Shown here: positions 51,485 to 58,837 of the stretch, piece by piece
Position numbering within the stretch: the stretch's first letter is position 1
Layout: each line of letters starts with the position of its first letter
Made by a program: the position numbers and the translations under genes
Source: JABDQZ01 sp963801985
Lineage (GTDB): Bacteria > Pseudomonadota > Gammaproteobacteria > Chromatiales > Chromatiaceae
NCBI GenBank assembly: GCA_963801985.1
Contig: CAWDGV010000004.1
Coordinates: forward strand, 30,520 to 94,519
Direction: 5' to 3'
Length of the DNA: 64,000 bases
Notes under the pieces: model-generated
Databases searched by the model: none
The model's input: the letters and a program-made list of their open reading frames with translations, nothing else
Told to the model about the DNA's origin: nothing

Positions 51485-53665
51485 ATGAATAGACGCGACT
51501 TCATCAAACGTTCGGGCCTACTGGGTGCCACTGCAGCCACGCCAACAATTTTCCTTGCTGGCTGCACCACAACGGCATTGCCTGGCAGTGGAGAAATCAA
51601 GGTATCACCTACCGTGTGTGACATCTGTTTCTGGAAATGCGCCGGGGTGGTACACACGGAAAACGGCAAGCCGTGGAAGATCATTGGCAACCCGGATGAC
51701 CCACACAGTGAAGGTCGCTTATGTACCCGCGGGACCGGAGGTATCGGTGCATACCAGGACCGTGACCGGCTGAAACAACCGTTAATGCGTGTAACCCAGG
51801 ATGGCAAGCAGACATTCAAGTCTGTCAGCTGGGACGAAGCCCTGACCTTTATCGCCAGTCGCATGCAGGAAATTGCAAAAACACATGGTAATGATCGCCT
51901 TGCGCTGCTTGCACATGGCTCCGGCGGCAGCCATTTCGAACGCCTGTTAAAAGCCTTTGGTTCTCCTGTGTATGCACATCCTTCCTATGCGCAATGCCGT
52001 GGCCCCCGTGAGATTGGTTTCAGCCTGACCTATGGTGAATCCGTGGGCTCGCCGGACCGCACCGATATGGCCAACTCAAAGTGCATCGTCTTAATCGGAT
52101 CGCATATTGGCGAAAACCTGCATAACTCCCAGGTACAGACGTTAACCCAGGCACTCGATAATGGTGCCTCGCTCATCACGGTTGATCCACGTTTCTCTGT
52201 CGCCGCCAGCAAGTCTGAACACTGGCTGCCAATCAAACCCGGTACTGACATTGCACTGTTACTGGCCTGGATGAATGTCATCATCAATGAAGGCCTATAC
52301 GACCAGGACTATGTCGCACGATACACAACCGGCTTCGAACAACTAAAAGCACATGTACAACCCTTCAACCCGGAATGGGCCTACCTGGAAACCGGGCTTG
52401 AACCTGAGCTGATTCGAACCACGGCTAAAACCATGGCCATGCACGCACCGGCTTCACTGGTGCATCCCGGCCGGCATACCACCTGGTACGGCGATGATAC
52501 CCAGCGCTCACGTGCGATTGCGATATTAAATGCCCTGCTCGGCTCATGGGGACGTAAGGGCGGCTTTTTCATTCCGGAAAAAGTGGAACTGCCAAAGTTC
52601 CCGGCACCCAAACCGGCCAAGCCGCTTACAGACTGGAAAAGCAAGGTCCAGCCTCAGTTTCCGCTGGCGCCTTCAGGTATCAGCCAGGCCATTATTGATG
52701 CCTGTATCGGTGATGAAGCTTACCTCAAAGGGCTGTTTGTTTATGCTACCAACCTGCCACTTACCCTTCCGAATATCGGTGAGAAACTTCAGCAGGCAGC
52801 TGACAGTCTTGATCTGGTGGTCGTTATTGACACCCTGCCTGCAGAGGTAACCGGCTATGCCGATATTATCCTGCCGGAATGCACCTACCTGGAACGCCAT
52901 GACAAGTTGCGTAATTCCCCCGAGAGAGAGCCCAGCCTGGCACTGCGAACACCCGCCTTTGAGCCACGTTACCATTCCAAACCCGGCTGGTGGATGGCAA
53001 AACAGCTCGCAGAAAAACTTGAGCTAGGCAGCTATTTTCCCTGGGAAAACTATACCGAAGTATTGGACTGGCAACTCAAGCAGGTCGGCAGCTCACTGGA
53101 GGAAATGCAGAAAATCGGCGTAAAAAAATTCAGCCGCAAAAGTGATCTGTATTTCAAGCCCGGTGAAGCTCGCAAGTTCAAAACCGTCAGCGGAAAAATT
53201 GAACTTTATTCCCAGCTACTGGCTGACAATGGCTATGATCCGCTACCGAAATATACGCCACCCGATAATGCACCGGATGGTTTCTATCGCCTGATATACG
53301 GACGCGGTCCAGCACATACCTTTGGCCGGACCACCAACAACCCGCTTTTATTTGAGTTAATGCCGGAAAACACGGTATGGGTGAACCCGCGTACCGCCAG
53401 CGGGCATAAGCTGGCCAACGGTGACTACATCAAGCTTAAAAACCAGGATGGTGTGCTCAGTAACAGCATACGTGTTCGCATCACAGAACGTATTGGACCG
53501 AATGCGGTATTCATGGTGCATGGCTTTGGACACACCGCTCCCAACCTGCGCCTTACCCAGGGTGTTGGCGCAGACGATGCTTCACTAATCACCAATGTCA
53601 AGATTGACCCTATCTCCGGGGGCACGGGCATGCGCTCAAATTTTGTTACTTTCGTGGAAGCCTGA
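51485..53665 (+). CDS. Molybdopterin oxidoreductase catalytic subunit (PsrA/PhsA-like), Tat lipoprotein
   Basis: 726-residue Mo-bisPGD enzyme. The N-terminus has a Tat motif RRDFIK and a lipobox LAGC, so it is probably exported folded and lipid-anchored on the periplasmic side. The [4Fe-4S] site is CDICFWKCAG with a fourth Cys in GRLCTRGTGG. The likely Mo ligand is the Cys in YAQCRGPREIGF, as in polysulfide and thiosulfate reductases. The C-terminal pterin-binding domain has RGPAHTFGRTTNNP and ANGDYIKL. ATG 51485 is chosen for the Tat signal. Substrate may be polysulfide, thiosulfate, tetrathionate or similar; sequence alone does not decide. Confidence 0.92.
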   Translation: MNRRDFIKRSGLLGATAATPTIFLAGCTTTALPGSGEIKVSPTVCDICFWKCAGVVHTENGKPWKIIGNPDDPHSEGRLCTRGTGGIGAYQDRDRLKQPLMRVTQDGKQTFKSVSWDEALTFIASRMQEIAKTHGNDRLALLAHGSGGSHFERLLKAFGSPVYAHPSYAQCRGPREIGFSLTYGESVGSPDRTDMANSKCIVLIGSHIGENLHNSQVQTLTQALDNGASLITVDPRFSVAASKSEHWLPIKPGTDIALLLAWMNVIINEGLYDQDYVARYTTGFEQLKAHVQPFNPEWAYLETGLEPELIRTTAKTMAMHAPASLVHPGRHTTWYGDDTQRSRAIAILNALLGSWGRKGGFFIPEKVELPKFPAPKPAKPLTDWKSKVQPQFPLAPSGISQAIIDACIGDEAYLKGLFVYATNLPLTLPNIGEKLQQAADSLDLVVVIDTLPAEVTGYADIILPECTYLERHDKLRNSPEREPSLALRTPAFEPRYHSKPGWWMAKQLAEKLELGSYFPWENYTEVLDWQLKQVGSSLEEMQKIGVKKFSRKSDLYFKPGEARKFKTVSGKIELYSQLLADNGYDPLPKYTPPDNAPDGFYRLIYGRGPAHTFGRTTNNPLLFELMPENTVWVNPRTASGHKLANGDYIKLKNQDGVLSNSIRVRITERIGPNAVFMVHGFGHTAPNLRLTQGVGADDASLITNVKIDPISGGTGMRSNFVTFVEA

Positions 53666-53669
53666 TGTT

Positions 53670-54212
53670 ATGAATCGCTATGCCATGGTCATCGACACCA
53701 AAACCTGCATCGGCTGCGGCGATTGCGTCGTCGCCTGCAAAACTGAAAACAATGTACCAGTGGGACTCAATCGCGACTGGGTGGTTGAAGCGACACGCGG
53801 CACCTATCCCAACCTCGAAACCGAGTTTCGTTCAGAGCGCTGCAACCATTGCAGTCATGCGACCTGCGTGTACCTGTGCCCAACCGGTGCCAGTCACTAC
53901 TGGAATAACAGCAACATTGTGCTGGTTGATGCTGAAAAATGTACTGGCTGTAAAGCCTGTATTGCCGCCTGCCCCTATGATGCGCGCCTGATCATGCATC
54001 CAGAAGGTTATATTGATAAATGCACTTTCTGCCATCATCGTGTTGAAAAAGGACAGGACCCTGCCTGTGTATCCACCTGCCCTACTCACTGCATGCATTT
54101 CGGACTACTGGATGACCCGGCCAGCAAAGTCGCCACCCTGCTGAGAACCCGCAATTACAAAACATTGATGCCTGAAACCGGCAATGAACCCAATGTTTAT
54201 TACCTGCTGTAA
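53670..54212 (+). CDS. Ferredoxin-like electron-transfer subunit (PsrB-like)
   Basis: 180 residues with four complete [4Fe-4S] Cys groups: CIGCGDCVVAC, CNHCSHATCVYLC, CTGCKACIAAC and CTFCHH with CVSTC. It has no signal peptide of its own and would be exported together with the Tat-targeted catalytic subunit. The ATG at 53670 lies 5 bp after the catalytic-subunit stop; coupled translation is likely. It links PsrA-like and PsrC-like subunits. Confidence 0.94.
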   Translation: MNRYAMVIDTKTCIGCGDCVVACKTENNVPVGLNRDWVVEATRGTYPNLETEFRSERCNHCSHATCVYLCPTGASHYWNNSNIVLVDAEKCTGCKACIAACPYDARLIMHPEGYIDKCTFCHHRVEKGQDPACVSTCPTHCMHFGLLDDPASKVATLLRTRNYKTLMPETGNEPNVYYLL

Positions 54213-54235
54213 ATGCGGATTTATAGGATAAAGGC

Positions 54236-55246
54236 ATGATTGAAGAAGTACTGACAACCGCACGATACAACGCCAAGGTTGATCCTTTGCTGGATATCTG
54301 GACCTGGGAAGTTGCTGTCTACCTGTTCCTGGGTGGTGTAACGGCCGGCATTATGCTCTTTGCCGCGCTCAGCCAGTTGCTTAACAAGGACAAGCAACTG
54401 CCTTTCACGGCCAACCAGTTGCCTTTATGGGCACCCATTGTACTTTCAATCGGAATGACAACCCTGTTTCTTGACCTGGAACACAAGCTATATGTCTTCC
54501 GCTTCTACACCACCTTGCAACCCAGTTCACCGATGTCCTGGGGTTCCTGGATTTTGTTACTGGTCTATCCCATCAGCATCCTGCAGATTGCGGCGACCTT
54601 TCGTAAAGGTTATCCCGGCCTTGCCAGGCTGCTCGAAAAAATTCCGCTGCTCAATGCCCTCGCTGTTAAGGTTTTTGATCTCTCCGAGAAAAAGATCCGG
54701 CTCATCTCCATCAGTGCCATTCCGGTTGCCATTGCCCTGGGTATCTATACCGGTATCCTGTTAAGTACTTTTAGCGCCCGACCTTTCTGGAATACCAGCA
54801 TTCTTGGTCCTCTCTTCCTGATATCCGGCCTGTCAGCCGCTGCTGCATTCATCATCATTGGCGCCAGGGATGCCATGGAAAAACACCTGTTTGCCAAAAT
54901 TGACATGCTGATTATTGTTGTTGAATTACTGCTGGTCGGGCTGTTACTCATCGGCCTGAGCACCGGCAGCAAACCTCAGCTTGATGCCCTGGAGCTTGTC
55001 ATGGGCGGAGACTTTTCCTGGGCATTCTGGGGATTGTTTGTCGCCGCAGGTCTTGTCATTCCATTAGTACTGGAACTCTGGCAGATGCGCGCTCGCAGCG
55101 TCATCCTGCTGCTGGCACCCCTGTTGGTACTTTTTGGTGGCTACATGCTGCGGCACGTCACTCTGGAACTGGGTCAGGCCAGTTCCTGGCAACAATATGA
55201 AATTCAGTTTGAACCCAAGCTGCTGGATCGGCTACACGACTTGTAA
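54236..55246 (+). CDS. NrfD-type membrane anchor (PsrC-like)
   Basis: Polytopic membrane protein of 336 aa with about eight or nine helices. The first helices contain WTWEVAVYLFLGGVTAGIML and LDLEHKLYVFRFYTTL, typical of PsrC-type quinol-binding subunits. It would pass electrons between quinones and the PsrB-like ferredoxin. It differs from the DsrP-like gene at 48906 in length and sequence, so the two are not recent duplicates. Confidence 0.93.
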   Translation: MIEEVLTTARYNAKVDPLLDIWTWEVAVYLFLGGVTAGIMLFAALSQLLNKDKQLPFTANQLPLWAPIVLSIGMTTLFLDLEHKLYVFRFYTTLQPSSPMSWGSWILLLVYPISILQIAATFRKGYPGLARLLEKIPLLNALAVKVFDLSEKKIRLISISAIPVAIALGIYTGILLSTFSARPFWNTSILGPLFLISGLSAAAAFIIIGARDAMEKHLFAKIDMLIIVVELLLVGLLLIGLSTGSKPQLDALELVMGGDFSWAFWGLFVAAGLVIPLVLELWQMRARSVILLLAPLLVLFGGYMLRHVTLELGQASSWQQYEIQFEPKLLDRLHDL

Positions 55247-55258
55247 CAGGAGCCAGTC

Positions 55259-55960
55259 ATGGCAATTAACTCTTTTTTCAGACCTTTAACTACGGGCATT
55301 CTCGTTACAGCGATATTAATCGGTGGCTGCAGCCAACCCGCTGATAATGCAGAAGCAATCAATCTTACAGCATCGTCCATCAACAAAGGCAATCTGGCAA
55401 TCACCACTGATCAGTTATCTGACCGCATCATCAAGCAACGTGGTGACTATGCGCTTTACGATATCCGCAACAGCATGGATTTCGAAGCGGCACATATCAA
55501 AACAGCACAATCGGCCTCTGTCAGCCAATTGACGGCAGGCACGAATAACCTGCCTCAGGGTAAAGACATACTGATTTACTCCAGTGACGGAGAACAGGCT
55601 GCCCAGCTTGTTACCTTACTGCATCTCCAAGGTATCAATGCCTACTACCTGTCAGGTGGCTATAGCCTGTGGCAACAACAAATGGCCGATACTGCCGGCA
55701 ATCCTTCGACAAAAGCCGAAGCTCTGCAACTGGCCAGGCAACAAGCTGTTTCCTGCTGGTTTGAAGGTGATTATGTTGCTACTGCCGGACTTATCCCCAA
55801 AGTCCAGCCCGCGCAACAGTCTGGTGGTTACGTTCCGCCACTGGAGCCCGTCACACCTGAAGAGGAAATGGACGATCTCGGCCTGGGACTGGGCCTGGGT
55901 CTCGGTCCTGAAGATCTGCCTGCTGCCAAGGGCAAGTTGAATATTGGTGAAGGTTGTTAG
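55259..55960 (+). CDS. Rhodanese-like lipoprotein lacking the catalytic cysteine
   Basis: 233 residues. A lipoprotein signal peptide ends in IGGC (Cys near residue 24), followed by one rhodanese-like domain (about 45-150) beginning DYALYDIRNSMDFEAAHIK. The active-site loop is IYSSDGEQA, with Ser where Cys is expected, so thiosulfate sulfurtransfer is unlikely. The C-terminal 80 residues are low-complexity with a LGLGLGLGLG run and a final Cys. It follows the PsrC-like gene by 12 bp and may be a binding or assembly subunit. Confidence 0.87.
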   Translation: MAINSFFRPLTTGILVTAILIGGCSQPADNAEAINLTASSINKGNLAITTDQLSDRIIKQRGDYALYDIRNSMDFEAAHIKTAQSASVSQLTAGTNNLPQGKDILIYSSDGEQAAQLVTLLHLQGINAYYLSGGYSLWQQQMADTAGNPSTKAEALQLARQQAVSCWFEGDYVATAGLIPKVQPAQQSGGYVPPLEPVTPEEEMDDLGLGLGLGLGPEDLPAAKGKLNIGEGC

Positions 55961-56028
55961 TGTTTTTTTGTTAACACACATGCGCTAAGCTAGTCTCCAA
56001 CAATACACTGGAGTGGAGACAACTCACC

Positions 56029-56910
56029 ATGCAGAACACGCAACCTGGAATTCTTTCAGCAGTTCCCAGACAGGCTCTCTACCTGTTTTTCTCATTGAAA
56101 GCAGAAGCCAATGCGACCGGTTCGCTTAAGGTATTAGCGGATTTTGCCAATGGCGATAACATCGTTGTCGGCCTGGGACAATCACTGATCAAGTCACTTG
56201 CTAAAGAGATCAATGGACTGCGGGCGTTTCCAGCACAGACTGGTCCCGGCTTTGACGTCCCCAGCACTTCAGCTGCCTTATGGATCTGGCTACGCGGTGA
56301 TGACCGCGGTGACCTGCTGCATGAAGCGATGAAAGTACAACAGTTATTGTCAGACAGCTTTGTTCTTGAGAATAAGATTGATGCCTTCCAGTACCGTGAC
56401 AGCCGTGACCTGACCGGTTATGAAGATGGCACTGAAAATCCCGAGGGTGACGATGCGATAAATGCAGGCACCGTACAGGACAAAGGAGCTGGCATGGATG
56501 GTTCCAGCTTTGTTGCCGTTCAGCAATGGGTGCATGACCTGCGGCATTTCCAGGATATGCCCCAGCAGGAACAGGACCATACTTTTGGCCGTCGTATCAG
56601 CGATAACGAGGAAATCGATGATGCTCCGGATTCTGCCCATGTCAAACGTACTGCACAGGAAGACTTTGAACCGGAAGCTTTTGTATTAAGGCGATCAATG
56701 CCCTGGGCTGATGCCAACCAGGCAGGCCTGGTATTTATTGCATTCGGACATTCTTTTGATGCCTTCGAAGCCTTGTTAAACCGCATGGTTGGCAAAGATG
56801 ATGGTATCGTCGATGCCCTGTTTAACTTTACCCATCCGGTTACCGGCAGCTATTTCTGGTGCCCACCCATGACCGACGGCAACCTGGACCTGAGTGCTCT
56901 GGGAATCTAA
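56029..56910 (+). CDS. Dyp-type haem peroxidase
   Basis: 293 residues of the dye-decolourising peroxidase family (YfeX-like subgroup by length). The GXXDG motif is GYEDGTENP (about residue 127), with the distal Asp; the proximal His is in the second half (near the HVKRTA segment); HPVTGSYFWCPP closes the fold. No signal peptide, so cytoplasmic. It begins a new unit 68 bp after the sulfur-redox cluster; a link to that cluster is not shown. Confidence 0.92.
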   Translation: MQNTQPGILSAVPRQALYLFFSLKAEANATGSLKVLADFANGDNIVVGLGQSLIKSLAKEINGLRAFPAQTGPGFDVPSTSAALWIWLRGDDRGDLLHEAMKVQQLLSDSFVLENKIDAFQYRDSRDLTGYEDGTENPEGDDAINAGTVQDKGAGMDGSSFVAVQQWVHDLRHFQDMPQQEQDHTFGRRISDNEEIDDAPDSAHVKRTAQEDFEPEAFVLRRSMPWADANQAGLVFIAFGHSFDAFEALLNRMVGKDDGIVDALFNFTHPVTGSYFWCPPMTDGNLDLSALGI

Positions 56911-56920
56911 TCATCGAGAT

Positions 56921-57406
56921 TTAAACGGCTGGTTTCCACCAGCGATGGGGATAATCCTTGTTATGGTCAACAACAGGTAACAAAGAAAATCCCTGCTTTT
57001 GGAAATAACTGTTGGCATCAGCTTGTGCTTTTACCAGTAAGCCGTTAAGTTGCTGATCGCGTACCCGGTCGAATGCCAACTTAAGCAACTTTTTACCAAT
57101 GCCCTGCCGTTGATTATCCGGTGATGTGTACAGCCCGTGCAAAAGCAAACCTGTTTGTGCACCAGGCAGCTCTGAGGTATCGGCTTCTTCAAGGGCGACA
57201 ACACCGACGATATGACCGCTGGAATCCAATGCCACAAATAAATGCAGGTGTTGCAGATCCAGCTCGTTGTACTGGTAACTGCCAATGGACAGGCGTTTGA
57301 CCCGTTCCGGCAGATCCCAACCCATTACGCACAAACTGATAAGAGCATTAATCGCATCCAGATCTGATGCATTAGCAGGTCGAGTCTGAATCGAAGTTAA
57401 AGGCAT
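56921..57406 (-). CDS. GNAT-family acetyltransferase
   Basis: 161-residue N-acetyltransferase. The acetyl-CoA-binding motif is LYTSPDNQRQGIGKKLLKLAF (R-Q-G-I-G), and the C-terminal YFQKQGFSLLP is typical. Substrate unknown. Convergent with the peroxidase gene, 10 bp apart. Confidence 0.9.
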   Translation of the reverse strand: MPLTSIQTRPANASDLDAINALISLCVMGWDLPERVKRLSIGSYQYNELDLQHLHLFVALDSSGHIVGVVALEEADTSELPGAQTGLLLHGLYTSPDNQRQGIGKKLLKLAFDRVRDQQLNGLLVKAQADANSYFQKQGFSLLPVVDHNKDYPHRWWKPAV

Positions 57407-57443
57407 CTTGTGAAATTAATCCCTTTGTTAAATTCAGATAATG

Positions 57444-57746
57444 TCAGAGAAACTTGGTACGGGCACGGATATCCTCGATATCAGTATTCACATCCGACAG
57501 GTTTTCATCGGCATCAGAGCCAATTACAACGCCAATACCGGAAACCGGAATCAACTTATCGATCTGGAATCTGCCCTCGGTGCCGCGCAGGAAGCATTCC
57601 TCGTCGAAATACAACTTGTCACCATTGCTTCCTACTTCATCGCCAATCACGGTATCAAACCCGATCAGGTTGATGATTTCATCCTTGTTTGTAATTTCAA
57701 TAGTTTCAATCGACTGGTTTTCAGGCTTGATCAGTAGCGCTTTCAT
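57444..57746 (-). CDS. Hypothetical protein with a DUF3846-like pattern
   Basis: 100 residues. MKALLIKPENQSIETIEI, then an acidic stretch with DTVIGDEVG and PVSGIGVVIGSD, resembles small DUF3846-type proteins, but the match is by eye. Strongly acidic; no signal or membrane segment. Same strand as the acetyltransferase, 37 bp upstream of it. Confidence 0.6.
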   Translation of the reverse strand: MKALLIKPENQSIETIEITNKDEIINLIGFDTVIGDEVGSNGDKLYFDEECFLRGTEGRFQIDKLIPVSGIGVVIGSDADENLSDVNTDIEDIRARTKFL

Positions 57747-57869
57747 AGTTTTACCTTCCTGGGTATTCGAGATAAGTAATTTTCGAGCTAAAGGTTATTC
57801 TGTTTTCGGCTAATTTTGAAATTGTTAGATATGAATAAGCCAATAGATTTTAACAATCAGTAATACAAT

Positions 57870-58061
57870 TCAGTCATTCTCATGTGCGACCATCACAGTC
57901 ACTTCGTCATTCATGCCAACAGTTACATAAAAATTGATAGGCCGACAGCAGACCTGGCAGTCCTCGATATAGGATTGCTGCTCAACTGAACAGTCGATCA
58001 GAACATCAATATTTTCACCACAGTAAGGACATTGAACCCGTTGTTCTTTGAGTTCATTCAT
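57870..58061 (-). CDS. CPXCG-motif Cys-rich protein
   Basis: 63 residues with CPYCGENIDVLID and later CQVCCRPI, the arrangement of the small CPXCG zinc-binding family. Function unknown. Its start overlaps the stop of the upstream glycosyltransferase-like gene by 8 bp, so the two are coupled. Confidence 0.85.
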   Translation of the reverse strand: MNELKEQRVQCPYCGENIDVLIDCSVEQQSYIEDCQVCCRPINFYVTVGMNDEVTVMVAHEND

Positions 58062-58791
58062 TCAGCAATCCGCTAATCAGATCCTGCATCTGTTTTTCAG
58101 AAAGGCCGTCACGCTGCGCCACGGAACTACTCAGGTTGGCCGCTGCTATTAATTCAGGTGATTCGTGCTTAAACAGCTCCAGCGCTTCACCATCACTGGT
58201 CAGCATATCACGCATAACCAGCGGGCTGAGCATACCTGCGGTTTCCATAACCGGGCAATGGGCGATGTTATGCAAAGCCGTCAGTAACTTCGGACCAATA
58301 AACTGTGGTGGTACAGTACCCGTATTCATGCGCAGCAGGCGTTCGGCCGTTTCGGTATAAAAGTCGAGAAAAGTATTGGACTGGCGAAACATCATAAAAG
58401 CATTGTGTACTTTCCTGTAGGCTCGTAACTGGCCCTTGTTATCATGTTGTACCCAGACTTCCCGACCCAGTGCATAGCTGTCATCCGTTAACACGAATTC
58501 TTCCGGCTTGAATACCAGGAAGTCAGCATCACACCAGATAACAGTCTGGTAGCCCTGTTGCAAAGAGTTTTGCATCCAAAATAAACGGGCCAGGTCAGTA
58601 GCAATGACTTTCTGATCTGAAAATTTATGCAGTAAATCCCCAGGCACCAGGCTGAACAGCTCATCATCCATGAAACGATGTTCAAAACCATACCTGTCAC
58701 ACCACCTCCTGACAGAATCAATACAGGGCTCAAGCCATTGATGAACCAATGGCAGGCGATGGGACTGTAATACCAACGTCTGTGCTTGCAC
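58054..58791 (-). CDS. Glycosyltransferase-like protein (GT-A type)
   Basis: 245-residue soluble protein. The DXD-like motif in TVIWCDADFLVFKPEEF, preceded by ATDLARLFWM, resembles GT-A glycosyltransferases of the DXD-sugar type. The acceptor and sugar are unknown, and no capsule or LPS cluster is nearby. Upstream of the CPXCG gene and downstream of ppsA on the same strand. Confidence 0.7.
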   Translation of the reverse strand: MQAQTLVLQSHRLPLVHQWLEPCIDSVRRWCDRYGFEHRFMDDELFSLVPGDLLHKFSDQKVIATDLARLFWMQNSLQQGYQTVIWCDADFLVFKPEEFVLTDDSYALGREVWVQHDNKGQLRAYRKVHNAFMMFRQSNTFLDFYTETAERLLRMNTGTVPPQFIGPKLLTALHNIAHCPVMETAGMLSPLVMRDMLTSDGEALELFKHESPELIAAANLSSSVAQRDGLSEKQMQDLISGLLNE

Positions 58792-58837
58792 GCTTTTACC
58801 TGCCTGTTACAGAACGCGATATCACTATTATTATTTA

